Positions 18,409 to 27,973 of a stretch of 44,498 nucleotides of DNA are shown one piece after another (the first letter of the stretch is position 1; each line of letters starts with the position of its first letter). The notes under the pieces are model-generated. The model saw only the letters and a program-made list of their open reading frames with translations, searched no databases and was not told the DNA's origin. The DNA comes from Shimazuella kribbensis DSM 45090 (GTDB lineage Bacteria; Bacillota; Bacilli; Thermoactinomycetales; Thermoactinomycetaceae): contig NZ_ATZF01000004.1 of the NCBI RefSeq assembly GCF_000428065.1, positions 169-44,666 on the forward strand. Reading direction: 5' to 3'. The translations under genes and the position numbers were made by a program.

Positions 18409-18436
18409 TTGACTTGGTTCCTAATTTGGATACAAT
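18409..18436 (+). promoter_or_regulatory. Promoter of rpoE
   Basis: TTGACT (18409-18414), a 16-bp spacer and TACAAT (18431-18436). The transcript start would fall about 30 bp ahead of the rpoE ATG. Confidence 0.7.
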
Positions 18437-18473
18437 AGGTGGTACAAGCTTTATTTAGAGGGGATGACGGAGA

Positions 18474-18953
18474 ATGGCAAATGCGCAAGTGACAGAAGAA
18501 ATTCGTGAAACGGCTATGGTCGACTTAGCATATGAATATTTAAAATCAAATGGTGAACCACAGCTCTATCGTGTCATTATGGATGTTATATCGAAAAAAA
18601 AGGGCTTTACAAAACAAGAAACTGAACAATATATTGCTCAACTCTATACTGCGATCAATATTGATGGGAGATTTGTTTGTGTAGGAAGAAGCCTATGGGG
18701 ATTAAAGCACTGGTATCCGATCGAACAATCTACTGATTCTGCTATTGTTGCAAACGTGAAAGATGATTATGACCATGACTTAGATGATGAAGATCTATTT
18801 GGCTCTGATGATGATGACTTCACAGATGAAATCGACGATTTAGAGAGCAGCAATGATTTTGATGATGATGATCAAGAAGAAGAGGAAGATGTCAACGGGT
18901 TTGAGAACGATGAAGAGGACGAAGAGGAAGAAGAAGAGGACGAAGATTATTAA
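18474..18953 (+). CDS. rpoE: RNA polymerase delta subunit
   Basis: Delta factor of Gram-positive RNA polymerase, which increases promoter selectivity and recycling. The 159-residue protein has the globular HARE-HTH domain at residues 1-90 (MVDLAYEYLKSNGEPQLYRV, GRFVCVGRSLWGLKHWYP). This is followed by a very acidic, disordered Asp/Glu tail ending in EEEEEEDEDY, the hallmark of the subunit. It starts at ATG 18474 with AGAGGGGATGACGG upstream. It precedes pyrG as in B. subtilis. Confidence 0.97.
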   Translation: MANAQVTEEIRETAMVDLAYEYLKSNGEPQLYRVIMDVISKKKGFTKQETEQYIAQLYTAINIDGRFVCVGRSLWGLKHWYPIEQSTDSAIVANVKDDYDHDLDDEDLFGSDDDDFTDEIDDLESSNDFDDDDQEEEEDVNGFENDEEDEEEEEEDEDY

Positions 18954-18972
18954 GCCATGAAGAAATGCTTTA

Positions 18973-19001
18973 TTGACAAAGCATAGTTCCTTCTATAAAA
19001 T
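18973..19001 (+). promoter_or_regulatory. pyrG promoter
   Basis: TTGACA (18973-18978), a 17-bp spacer and TAAAAT (18996-19001), followed seven bases later by GGGCTCC at 19009. A GGGC start is what reiterative initiation at pyrG requires. Confidence 0.75.
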
Positions 19002-19008
19002 ACTTGTT

Positions 19009-19073
19009 GGGCTCCACAAGAGCGATAAACTGTGGAAATACGAAACGCCTCTCATATTGAGGGCGTTTTTTCT
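19009..19073 (+). promoter_or_regulatory. pyrG CTP-sensing attenuator (reiterative G addition)
   Basis: The transcript should begin GGGCUCC, as in B. subtilis pyrG. There, low CTP makes polymerase add extra G residues that pair with a C/U-rich strand and block termination. The parts are all here: initial GGGC, a C/U-rich GCCTCTC at 19047-19053, and a terminator ACGCCTC...GAGGGCGT followed by TTTTTT (19045-19072). The mechanism is established in Bacillus; its use here is inferred from the matching layout. Confidence 0.82.
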
Positions 19074-19110
19074 ATTTTATTGGGAATCATAGCTAAATGG
19101 GAGGATATAA

Positions 19111-20742
<1,632 letters not shown>

Positions 20743-20751
20743 GGATAAAAG

Positions 20752-20783
20752 GAGCCATCTGTCTAGGTGATAGATGGTTTTTT
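20752..20783 (+). terminator. Terminator after pyrG
   Basis: AGCCATCT - GTCTAGGTGAT - AGATGG followed by TTTTTTC gives a classic intrinsic terminator for pyrG. Confidence 0.85.
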
Positions 20784-20817
20784 CTATGTAAGCAGAAGAG
20801 AAGGGAGGGTGTGTTTG

Positions 20818-22164
20818 TTGTACGATATAACGATTGTTGGTGCAGGAATAGCAGGCGTTTTTTTAGCATATGAACTGGCGGATAGTGGTCAAAAGATTTT
20901 GTTGTTGGATAGGGGGAAGCGTTTAGAAGATAGACATCCCTGTCCATTGGATCAAGCCAATACATGTGAATGTAATGCATGTGACACCTATTTTGGTTTT
21001 GGTGGACTAGGAAAATCAGAAGGTAAGTTTAATTATTCCAATGGTTTTGGAGGGGAGTTAGAGCAAAAAGTCGGAGCACATACATTTAAAAATTTGATGC
21101 GCAGAGTAGATGATGTTCTATGCCGCTTTGGAGCTGATACGATACCTGTGTATTCCACTTTCCAGCCAAATCTTTCTAAACGTGCAGAAGAAGCTGGATT
21201 AAATATGATTCATACCGACGTGAGGCATTTGGGCACGGTTAAATCGATTCAAGTTCTTCAAGAACTTTATTTGTACCTGTTGGATAAAATCGATATGAAA
21301 TTTGAATGCGAAATAGCAAGTATGGATTGCCAATATGATTACTTCTCCATTCGGACGAAACAAGAAGTAATATCTTCCAAACAAGTTGTACTAGCAACTG
21401 GACGCTCTGGATCAGACTGGTTAACTAAAATATGGGATTCTTTTGGAATCTCTCCATCAAAGACCCGGCTTGATCTTGGTATAAGAGTAGAGATGAAAGC
21501 AGAACAATTTCGATCTGTTTTGCAACGTGCATTTGAAACCAAACTCTCCTTTCATCATGGAGAGAAAGTAACAACTACGTACTGTATGAATCCAAGAGGA
21601 AGGATAGTGAGGAAATACCAAGATGGATTAGTGATGCCAGACGGGCAAAACTATCGAGAAAAAGGATCAATTGGTACAGCTAACTTGAACTTTACTTTGT
21701 TTACTCCGACCTATTTTTCTACACAACAAGCTGCTGATCAGTATGCACATGCGATAATTGAAAAGATCAATCGAGATAAGGCTCGTATCGTGGTACAGCG
21801 TTGGGAAGATTTATGTAATGGCATGCCGACTTGTATGGAGATGTTAGTTAGGAATGAAGTGAAACCGACATTAGAAGCAGATTGTGGCGACCTACTGGAA
21901 GAGGTACCTGGTTTATATATTGCTATGCTCCAAACATTTTTTACAAGATTAGAGCACTTTATCCAAGAACCTATTCATCCTGATACTCTGCTTTATGGGA
22001 TGGATGCAAAATTTTATGCTCCAGTCATCCCGACCGATCCATATATGCAAACGGAAGTGAACGGATTGTTTGTCGTCGGAGATTGTTCCGGTATCTCCCA
22101 TTCTTTATCACAGGCAGCAGCTTGTGGTTTGTATGTTGGAGAGTTTTTAAAGCAGCAGTACTAA
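20818..22164 (+). CDS. FAD-dependent dehydrogenase (COG2509-like)
   Basis: Flavoprotein of about 448 residues. The N-terminal dinucleotide fold is clear (DITIVGAGIAGVFLAYELAD, then ILLLDRGKRLEDR), followed by a Cys-rich segment CPLDQANTCECNACDTYFGF. The middle has the second FAD motif VVLATGRSGSDWL, and the C-terminus has GLFVVGDCSGISHSLSQAAA. This matches the uncharacterised FAD-dependent dehydrogenases of Bacilli/Clostridia. The start is TTG 20818 (or TTG 20815) behind GGGAGGG; an upstream ATG at 20767 overlaps the pyrG terminator. The four-Cys cluster could bind a metal or be redox active (inference). No substrate can be assigned. Confidence 0.8.
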   Translation: MYDITIVGAGIAGVFLAYELADSGQKILLLDRGKRLEDRHPCPLDQANTCECNACDTYFGFGGLGKSEGKFNYSNGFGGELEQKVGAHTFKNLMRRVDDVLCRFGADTIPVYSTFQPNLSKRAEEAGLNMIHTDVRHLGTVKSIQVLQELYLYLLDKIDMKFECEIASMDCQYDYFSIRTKQEVISSKQVVLATGRSGSDWLTKIWDSFGISPSKTRLDLGIRVEMKAEQFRSVLQRAFETKLSFHHGEKVTTTYCMNPRGRIVRKYQDGLVMPDGQNYREKGSIGTANLNFTLFTPTYFSTQQAADQYAHAIIEKINRDKARIVVQRWEDLCNGMPTCMEMLVRNEVKPTLEADCGDLLEEVPGLYIAMLQTFFTRLEHFIQEPIHPDTLLYGMDAKFYAPVIPTDPYMQTEVNGLFVVGDCSGISHSLSQAAACGLYVGEFLKQQY

Positions 22165-22227
22165 TTCTCTTATGTTGGTCGTTTTCTCAGTACTTAAAAC
22201 TGGAATCATTCATGAAATAATAGAAAA

Positions 22228-22264
22228 ACAGGATGCTCTGCTGATAAACGAACATCCTGTTAAT
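22228..22264. terminator. Bidirectional terminator
   Basis: AACAGGATG (22228-22236) pairs with CATCCTGTT. On the minus strand it is followed by TTTTTC and on the plus strand by AATTTT, so it serves both convergent genes. Confidence 0.75.
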
Positions 22265-22265
22265 T

Positions 22266-22487
22266 TTAATAGTTATATACAGTTGCTGCTGCGTTACATT
22301 TTTTACTGTTGTCATCCCAACCGTAGTTATCCGCACAATACAATCGCAACTGGTATTTTCCATAAAGTCCAGTTATGATGTGAGTTTTCTGACCAGCACT
22401 GGTCTGTCCGCTCTCTCTCAAAACTCTTTTCTTCGTCTTTACGTCTACGACATAGTATCGAATATCAAATTTGTTGTTGTTCTTCAC
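22266..22487 (-). CDS. Small hypothetical protein, possibly truncated
   Basis: An open frame of 73 residues from GTG 22487, with a beta-strand-rich, Tyr-rich pattern: FDIRYYVVDVKTKKRVLRES, YGKYQLRLYCADNYGWDD, ending AAATVYNY. Two cysteines could form a disulphide, as in small secreted antifungal-type proteins. No ribosome site precedes the GTG. The open frame continues upstream through IFIKIRVVVK and then into a terminator palindrome (22529-22558), so the true N-terminus, perhaps a signal peptide, seems lost. Its own terminator follows at 22228. It may be a decayed secreted protein; family not recognised. Confidence 0.45.
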   Translation of the reverse strand: MKNNNKFDIRYYVVDVKTKKRVLRESGQTSAGQKTHIITGLYGKYQLRLYCADNYGWDDNSKKCNAAATVYNY

Positions 22488-22528
22488 TACTACTCGAATT
22501 TTGATAAATATGCTTCCTTTATGAAAGA

Positions 22529-22558
22529 AAAAACAGAACCAGATCTGGTTCTGTTTTT
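22529..22558. terminator. Palindromic bidirectional terminator
   Basis: AAAACAGAACCAGATCTGGTTCTGTTTT is a perfect palindrome with poly-A and poly-T flanks. Confidence 0.75.
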
Positions 22559-22581
22559 ATATATGTTTGAATTGGGATATT

Positions 22582-22648
22582 GGTGGCTCTGATCTTAGAT
22601 GGTGTCGACATGTGAGGTCGACTTACCTTCTAAAATCAGAGATCCACC
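22582..22648 (-). terminator. Long composite hairpin after the GC-rich 140-residue gene
   Basis: Read on the minus strand, directly after the TGA of the next gene, five successive blocks pair in order: GGTGG/CCACC, TCTGAT/ATCAGA, TAGA/TCTA, GGT/ACC and GTCGAC/GTCGAC around a 7-nt loop. No strong T-run follows, so it may protect the mRNA 3' end or act as a Rho-blocking structure rather than a simple terminator. Confidence 0.55.
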
Positions 22649-23071
22649 TCAGACCGTCTCGAAGGAGGTCTCCAGCGGGGGCCAAGCCTCCTTGAGGAAC
22701 TTCTGCGCTTCACCCGCGGCCTGCCGGATCAGTTGCATCCACTGAACGGCTTCCTCTCGAGTGGTGACCGGGCTCACGATCGGTTTGATCAGCTTCACTT
22801 CCTCTTCGTTGAAGGAGAAGTAGTGCTGCACGTCGTGCTGCTTCACGATGTCCCCGAGGTGCTGCTCGAGGGCGTCCATGACCTTCTTGAACGCTTCCTT
22901 CATCTGCAAGTGCATCGCGACGTCGTCGTCCGAGACGTAGGGACCCGTGACCTTGGGCAGGTCACCGATGAACCCGACTTTGATCTCGAGCTGACTCTCA
23001 TTGGTCTTCCACATCTGCCCGGGGTACACAAGGACCTCGAGGGACGGAGGGGTGTACAGGCTACGCTTCAT
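22649..23071 (-). CDS. GC-rich hypothetical protein, 140 residues
   Basis: Unrecognised soluble protein starting MKRSLYTPPSLEVLVYPGQM; ATG 23071 follows AGGGAG at a good distance. A predicted beta-rich first third (LEIKVGFIGDLPKVTGPYV) leads into amphipathic helices (AFKKVMDALEQHLGDIVKQH, EEAVQWMQLIRQAAGEAQKF). One line counted by hand is 57 percent GC, against roughly 40-45 percent in neighbouring core genes, with G/C-ending codons throughout, so the gene has a foreign codon style. It is monocistronic, minus strand, with a TATACT-type -10 upstream (about 23118-23123) and an elaborate 3' hairpin. No function can be given. Confidence 0.65.
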   Translation of the reverse strand: MKRSLYTPPSLEVLVYPGQMWKTNESQLEIKVGFIGDLPKVTGPYVSDDDVAMHLQMKEAFKKVMDALEQHLGDIVKQHDVQHYFSFNEEEVKLIKPIVSPVTTREEAVQWMQLIRQAAGEAQKFLKEAWPPLETSFETV

Positions 23072-23208
23072 GACAGGCTCCCTGCGTATGTCGAGGTGGA
23101 TGGTACTGCTTGAAATTAGTATATCATCGGTTCCCCTTCGAAAGAACATTTATATATTTTAAATTTCGAATAGACTCTTTTAGTTTAAAGTTCGTCTCTT
23201 TGCTTGTT

Positions 23209-23225
23209 GAATACATAATGTATTC
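23209..23225. promoter_or_regulatory. 17-bp perfect palindrome
   Basis: GAATACAT - A - ATGTATTC is a perfect inverted repeat in a gene-poor stretch. It lies just ahead of a TATTAAT (23228-23234) and an AGGAG-preceded nine-codon ORF at 23246. It looks like an operator for a dimeric regulator; I cannot name the regulator. Confidence 0.5.
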
Positions 23226-23394
23226 ATTATTAATAGGAGTTAGAAATGCAACTCAGGTATCGTTTTTATTTTTAAGTATTTAAAAAAATTTTAAACACGA
23301 TACTTGCTACATAAAAAAACGTAAATCGCGACCGACCCTCAAATACCATAGAGGTATCTAAGAGTTGGTCCATTCGAGACGACCTCTATTTTTT
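23226..23394 (+). other. Possible small transcript with mini-ORF and terminator
   Basis: Downstream of the palindrome, AGGAG at 23235-23239 precedes ATG 23246 of a nine-codon frame (MQLRYRFYF). Next comes a pairable GTATCG...CGATAC segment. At 23350-23387 AGAGGT pairs with ACCTCT, followed by ATTTTTTG. The parts resemble a short regulated RNA or leader that ends before the convergent ribU. No downstream plus-strand gene follows within the terminator, so an independent small RNA is the simplest model. Weakly supported. Confidence 0.3.
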
Positions 23395-23395
23395 G

Positions 23396-23974
23396 TTATC
23401 TTTTCACTTGTAATGTCAAGATTGGAAATAGTTTTTGGTAAAGAGGAATAAATAAAACACCAATCAAGATGCCCTTCAAAAGATTAAATGGTGCAACTCC
23501 GTAGAAGATCAGTGCATCTTTTGCTTCTCCTGTAACCGTCCAATTGATCAAATAGCTGTACAAAGGGAAAATTACAAAGTAGTTGGCTACCGTCAGTAAG
23601 GTGGTCATGAAAATGGTAGCAATTGCTGTACCAATAACCATCCCTTTGACACCTTTTATTTTGTTGCTAATCCATACTGAAGTGATGACAAAAAGACTGC
23701 CAGCGACAAAGTTAGCCATTTGTCCTAGTGGAATAGCTCCTGTTTCACTACCAGATAACAAGAAGTGTAGAACATTTTTGAGAAATTCAATCAGGACTCC
23801 AGACAAAGGCCCAAATAGAAATGCGCCAATTAAAGCTGGAATTTCACTAAAATCAATTTTCAAAAAGGATGGAAACATGGGTAACGGGAAATTTAAATAC
23901 TGCATTAACAAAGCAATTCCAGTTAGAACAGATAATAGGACCAGCTTGCGAGTTTGTGAGGATGATTTACTCAC
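23396..23974 (-). CDS. ribU: Riboflavin ECF transporter S component
   Basis: Substrate-binding membrane subunit for riboflavin uptake, used with the shared EcfA/A'/T module. The 192-residue protein has six hydrophobic segments and RibU hallmarks: LNFPLPMFPSFLKIDFSEIP, the ALIGAFLFGPLSGVLIEFLK segment and GEAKDALIFYGVAPFNLLKG. The true start is GTG 23974, nine bases after AAGGAG; ATG 23983 abuts the ribosome site and is unlikely. An FMN riboswitch and terminator lie directly upstream, confirming a flavin role and FMN-dependent shut-off. Confidence 0.95.
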   Translation of the reverse strand: MSKSSSQTRKLVLLSVLTGIALLMQYLNFPLPMFPSFLKIDFSEIPALIGAFLFGPLSGVLIEFLKNVLHFLLSGSETGAIPLGQMANFVAGSLFVITSVWISNKIKGVKGMVIGTAIATIFMTTLLTVANYFVIFPLYSYLINWTVTGEAKDALIFYGVAPFNLLKGILIGVLFIPLYQKLFPILTLQVKR

Positions 23975-24021
23975 ATGAAACATCTCCTTTTTTCTTAACT
24001 ATCAGCTGGTTTTCGGGGACA

Positions 24022-24056
24022 TAAAAAACCCCCAAAAACATAAATTTTCGGGGGTT
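24022..24056 (-). terminator. Terminator of the FMN riboswitch expression platform
   Basis: On the minus strand AACCCCC pairs with GGGGGTT, followed by TTTTAT. It lies between the FMN aptamer and ribU and is the OFF element when FMN is bound. Confidence 0.85.
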
Positions 24057-24146
24057 TGATTTCATAACGAAATAGGCTTTTTTCATATTAGAAATAAGCA
24101 CACGGAAACAGAAACAAGAGAAATGGCTTTTCTTGTTTTGTCTCTT

Positions 24147-24292
24147 TATCCTTCTCCCATCCAGACTATACTGTCGGCTTCGGAATCGCACCGAATCCAC
24201 CGCTTTGGCATGTGCCAACTCGGGTCACGGACTGAGGTTTGTTAAAAACCATCACCGCCGGTCGGGATTTTCACCCTGCCCCGAAGGATACC
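24147..24292 (-). promoter_or_regulatory. FMN riboswitch (RFN element)
   Basis: The minus strand carries the conserved RFN sequence elements in order: GGTATCCTTCGGGGCAGGGT, GAAAATCCCGACCGGCGGT, CAGTCCGTGACCCG, GGTGGATTCGGTGCGATTCC and GATGGGAGAAGGATA. This is an unmistakable FMN aptamer. With the terminator at 24022 it regulates ribU by transcription attenuation. Confidence 0.96.
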
Positions 24293-24569
24293 ATATGAAG
24301 TTTGTACTTTTTTATTATATATCTAAAGATAATTTTGTCAAATAGGTGAATCCTATCACTTTCGCAAGTGTTTTGCATTTTAGTTCTCCATCATGCTAAC
24401 AGTAATATAAATATTTAGATATACAAAGTTTTTTATTTCTAATTAATCATACATAGCAATACAGATGGAGAGGTTGATAAGTTATTCTTCGAGGCCAATG
24501 ATGAGATTTCATCCAATACATTTCGATAAAGATCAAGAATAAAAAAAACAGATGGATTCTTTTTATTCT

Positions 24570-27119
24570 CTATTGTTTTCGTTTCATCCACCAACCGAAA
24601 AACAAAGTGATAACAAAGGACATAAGACTTAGCAGTAAACCTTCCCGCCAACCTGGTGGTTGGTATTCACATGATACAACTCGTGTATTTTGATCAAGGG
24701 GAATTTGCATTAATCCCATAAAGCTTAGTGGTTTTTCTACTTGTGTTTTTCCTCCTTTGGAGCACATCCATCCAGGAGCATTAGGGATGGCAATAATAGC
24801 TGACCCTGTACTTCCTTTTGGTAAAGTCGCACGAATGGTATGACCAGATGCTTGAACCGAAATAGCATCGGTTTTCATTCGTTGTTCTATTGCAGCTTGG
24901 AATTTTTTTTGATCTAAACAAGCAATTGGTTGTTTGCTTAGGTTTCCAGCCCGGTATGTACGTATAATGACTGTTACTTTACCAGATGGCGGTGTTTTAC
25001 CTAGTCTCATAATAGGAGCTAGGATCGAAGTAAACGAGCCTTCTATTTTTCGTGCTTTTGTTTGTTCCGATAACAATGTTGCTGTCCCATATAGATGAGG
25101 TGCATGCAGATAGACAATGGAATTAGGTTTACAGATCGCTTGTAAAGTATACGTCCCTATTTTTTTATTTGTTTGTGACGATACCTTGTATCGGTTACTT
25201 GTTTGGATTAGAGGAGCAGTGTCCTTTGAGATAGTTAGTATTGGCTTTGGAATCTCGTATACCTTACTGCCTAACAACTTTTCTTGATTAAGGAACACAC
25301 TGGATGTATTCGGGACAGAAGGCAGGCTGGGATGTACGGTAACAAGTTGAGGGACTGCTTGTTTTTTTGTGTACACGAATACAGATCCATCTGGTTTGGT
25401 AGTTGCATGTATTCTAGCACCAATCGAGAAAATAGCATCTGTTACTTCATTATCCAAACTGAGCAAGCCCCGTCCCCAGCGATCCCAACCAAATCCGAGA
25501 TCAGTTACCAGTTTAGTCGTGTCTTTCATTGTTAAACTGCTATAGTAGACAATTCCTTGTCCACCTAGCAGCAAGGGATCATTCTTGGAGATGAAGTTTG
25601 TGCCTGTTTCTGTGCGATAGACAGGCCACTTGTTATTTGCAACGATTTGTTTATGTACTTGATCATGCCATTTGTTCCATTCTGGGGTAGAAGTGAATCG
25701 ATTGTAACGAATCTGATCTATCATAACTGTCGAAATGGCTGATTCGACAACAAAAGCAAGGAGGATTAAGCTAATTGCAACGAATCCCCAGTGATACAAT
25801 TGTTTTTTAAATAAGAATGGAACAATAAACAGTATACCAACTGTCAAGAATGCGACACTGCTGACAATAGGAAACGTGACCGACGTTAGCAATGGACTGT
25901 TGCTTGTAACTACCATCAGTATGGCAAACAAAAGAGCAGCGCCCAAAAGAGTCATCTTGTTTTGTTTTTGAATGTGACGGATAAACATCCAAGCGAGCAT
26001 GGTCATCATGCCGCAAAAAATAAAAGCTTCTCGAAACGAACTTCCATTTGGTGCTGCAAAGGCGTGCCATAAAAGTTGCGTAGGGTTCCATTGAAAGGAA
26101 AGCAGGACAAGCAGTGTTACGATTGACCAAATCATTCTCACTTTTAATACTATTTGCTTTTGAAAAAGGAAAGCAAAAGCGAAGAGTAGAGCAGGTGTCC
26201 CTATAAAGATGCTTGGACTTAGACCTATGCCTTCTGTGATTGGAAAAAGTCTGGAGAATAAATGAGCCCAAGGTACAGCTTCAAATGGTTTTGTTGAGGT
26301 AGGTTGTGCGATTCCTGTCGCTTTTAAAATAGGATAGATCAGTGGCATAGCCATACCAATACCGAGAGCGACCATTCCAATTCCACGCAGAAGCGCATTT
26401 CCCCTGTCTTTTGACGTCATTTGTTCGGTGAACATGCGGATGAGAATGACAATTGCTGCACCGAGAGTGGCCATATACGCAGTATAAAAGTTGGAAATCC
26501 AGATAAATAAAACAAGAAAGGTACCAAGATAGATATGTTTTCGTTCCAATGCCCATTGTCCAACTAAGCAGATCAATGGGAATGCGATCAATCCATCCAA
26601 CCACATAGGCACAAATGCACTGTCATCTATGGCCCACCCACAAAGAGCATAAGAAGCCCCTAATAGACCTGCAAATACCCACGATCCTCGCTTCCATATA
26701 GTTAAATAAAAAGCCATTGCTGCTCCAGCAGCCGCTAGTTTTGCTACTGTAATGACATAGACAGCGAGATTCACCCCAGAACGAGGAAAAAAATAGACAA
26801 GCAGCTCAAAAGGACTGCTCAAGTAAGTGACAAAATCAGCATAAAATCCCGTGCCAAAAGCACTTCGCCAGTTATAAAAGAGATCTCCTTCCGCTTGTCC
26901 ATGAAGCATATCCCAGTAATAGGTATGTATGGGTACAAATTGATTGCCTAAGTCATTGACACTTCGTGTAATATCTCCAAAAGGAAAAGAACCTCGAAAG
27001 ATTCCGCTGATACACATAGAAAGAATAATGAGGATGGCTGCAAGTGCGACAGCATAGCCTTTGTGTTCCCGTAACCACCACGTCTTTTGAATGCTGTTAT
27101 TTTCTAGATTGGTTGACAT
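24570..27119 (-). CDS. yfhO: YfhO-family polytopic membrane protein
   Basis: Large membrane protein of 849 residues with about 12-14 hydrophobic segments in the first 500 residues and one C-terminal TM helix (LLLSLMSFVITLFFGWWM). These flank a beta-rich extracytoplasmic domain (roughly 500-820). Family features include the N-terminal FRGSFPFGDITRSVNDLGNQ, typical of DUF6541/YfhO glycosyltransferase-like proteins. In B. subtilis YfhO works with CsbB in adding GlcNAc to lipoteichoic acid; GT-C-like fold is assumed. The gene stands alone; no csbB-like GT2 gene is seen nearby, so the partner must be elsewhere. Confidence 0.88.
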   Translation of the reverse strand: MSTNLENNSIQKTWWLREHKGYAVALAAILIILSMCISGIFRGSFPFGDITRSVNDLGNQFVPIHTYYWDMLHGQAEGDLFYNWRSAFGTGFYADFVTYLSSPFELLVYFFPRSGVNLAVYVITVAKLAAAGAAMAFYLTIWKRGSWVFAGLLGASYALCGWAIDDSAFVPMWLDGLIAFPLICLVGQWALERKHIYLGTFLVLFIWISNFYTAYMATLGAAIVILIRMFTEQMTSKDRGNALLRGIGMVALGIGMAMPLIYPILKATGIAQPTSTKPFEAVPWAHLFSRLFPITEGIGLSPSIFIGTPALLFAFAFLFQKQIVLKVRMIWSIVTLLVLLSFQWNPTQLLWHAFAAPNGSSFREAFIFCGMMTMLAWMFIRHIQKQNKMTLLGAALLFAILMVVTSNSPLLTSVTFPIVSSVAFLTVGILFIVPFLFKKQLYHWGFVAISLILLAFVVESAISTVMIDQIRYNRFTSTPEWNKWHDQVHKQIVANNKWPVYRTETGTNFISKNDPLLLGGQGIVYYSSLTMKDTTKLVTDLGFGWDRWGRGLLSLDNEVTDAIFSIGARIHATTKPDGSVFVYTKKQAVPQLVTVHPSLPSVPNTSSVFLNQEKLLGSKVYEIPKPILTISKDTAPLIQTSNRYKVSSQTNKKIGTYTLQAICKPNSIVYLHAPHLYGTATLLSEQTKARKIEGSFTSILAPIMRLGKTPPSGKVTVIIRTYRAGNLSKQPIACLDQKKFQAAIEQRMKTDAISVQASGHTIRATLPKGSTGSAIIAIPNAPGWMCSKGGKTQVEKPLSFMGLMQIPLDQNTRVVSCEYQPPGWREGLLLSLMSFVITLFFGWWMKRKQ

Positions 27120-27216
27120 TTTTTTCTCCTATTCCTGAACTTAGATAATCTAGTGAGTGAATAAAAATAACCCCGAAGTTATGGGGTGATCTGGATTTAC
27201 ATCAATGGAATGGAGA

Positions 27217-27273
27217 CAAAAAAACTTCTGGAAAGGGGTGGGCAGCCACGAAACTTCCGTTTGTGACTGCCCA
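27217..27273 (-). terminator. Hairpin terminator after the 75-residue gene
   Basis: On the minus strand TGGGCAG...CTGCCCA closes a stem extended inside by CACAAAC/GTTTCGTG, followed by CCCCTTTCC and then a T7 run. A second small hairpin (CCCC...GGGG then TTATTTTTATT) follows near 27168-27188. Confidence 0.7.
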
Positions 27274-27281
27274 GTGATGAT

Positions 27282-27509
27282 CTATCGTGTCACCCATTCC
27301 ACCCTCTTTGTTTTATCAGGGTGAAATGGGTTGGTGTACTTCAAGATCATTTCGGAATTTTCTCTTCCTATTACAGTTGACCATAGGAATGGCTCATGAG
27401 AAGAGATGCGGACTGGAATAGGTTTGTTAGCAGGACGGCGATACTCTCGAATCCGGTATTTTTTGATCTTTTTTTCCTTCAACAACTGTTCTAGTTCTTC
27501 GCAATCCAC
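27282..27509 (-). CDS. Small basic hypothetical protein, 75 residues
   Basis: Unrecognised protein from GTG 27509, with AGAGAGG about eight bases upstream. It begins MDCEELEQLLKEKKIKKYRI, has a basic Arg-rich middle (REYRRPANKPIPVR) and ends KTKRVEWVTR. The charge pattern suggests nucleic-acid or envelope binding, but no motif is decisive. It is monocistronic, minus strand, directly followed by a GGGCAG hairpin. That arrangement recurs for other short orphan genes in this window. Confidence 0.6.
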   Translation of the reverse strand: MDCEELEQLLKEKKIKKYRIREYRRPANKPIPVRISSHEPFLWSTVIGRENSEMILKYTNPFHPDKTKRVEWVTR

Positions 27510-27595
27510 TTTTGATGCCTCTCTGTGTGAATGTCACATGTATTATACAAAAAAAGAGGAATCCGCACCATCTTTTTTAAAATTCGAAATTCAGT

Positions 27596-27618
27596 TATAA
27601 TAAGAGTAAGCGCTTCCA
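27596..27618 (+). promoter_or_regulatory. -10 box with overlapping cre-like site
   Basis: TATAAT (27596-27601) is followed at 27605-27618 by AGTAAGCGCTTCCA, a 12/14 match to the cre consensus covering the expected transcription start. CcpA repression of the downstream oxidase subunit gene is implied. The -35 is weak (T-run). Confidence 0.5.
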
Positions 27619-27640
27619 ATAAGTAGGGAGAGGATAAAAA

Positions 27641-27946
27641 GTGGAACCGTCGTTAAATAAACAATCCCATGTCACAGTCAAAAAGACACGATCTGCATCA
27701 CGTTTTTTCTGGTCTTTTCTATGGATGATCTTGTTTACTGCGCTTTCCTTTTATTTAGTAGCATATCCTCAGTTCAACACGACGACTACATTTTGGATTA
27801 TACTGGGTGCTGCTTTTGTCCAAGTATTTTTGCAGCTTTACACCTTTATGCATTTAGATGAGAAGGGAAACACCATGCCTGTTATTTTTCTGGGTTTTGG
27901 TTTGTTTATCGCTGTTATATCTGTTGTTGGTCTTATTTTGATGTGA
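27641..27946 (+). CDS. Cytochrome oxidase subunit IV family protein
   Basis: Integral membrane protein of 101 residues related to subunit IV of cytochrome aa3/quinol oxidases (CtaF/QoxD/CyoD family). Three TM helices are visible: FFWSFLWMILFTALSFYLVA, TFWIILGAAFVQVFLQLYTF and the last segment ending VVGLILM. The loop MHLDEKGNTMP is conserved in the family. GTG 27641 follows GGGAGAGG. Unusually it stands alone, without subunits I-III, so it is either a spare subunit or one that joins an oxidase encoded elsewhere. Confidence 0.85.
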   Translation: MEPSLNKQSHVTVKKTRSASRFFWSFLWMILFTALSFYLVAYPQFNTTTTFWIILGAAFVQVFLQLYTFMHLDEKGNTMPVIFLGFGLFIAVISVVGLILM

Positions 27947-27948
27947 GA

Positions 27949-27973
27949 AAAGCGGCTAATTATTTAGCCGCTT
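27949..27973. terminator. Shared terminator between convergent genes
   Basis: AAGCGGCTAA (27950-27959) pairs with TTAGCCGCTT (27964-27973); it overlaps the panE stop codon. Confidence 0.8.
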
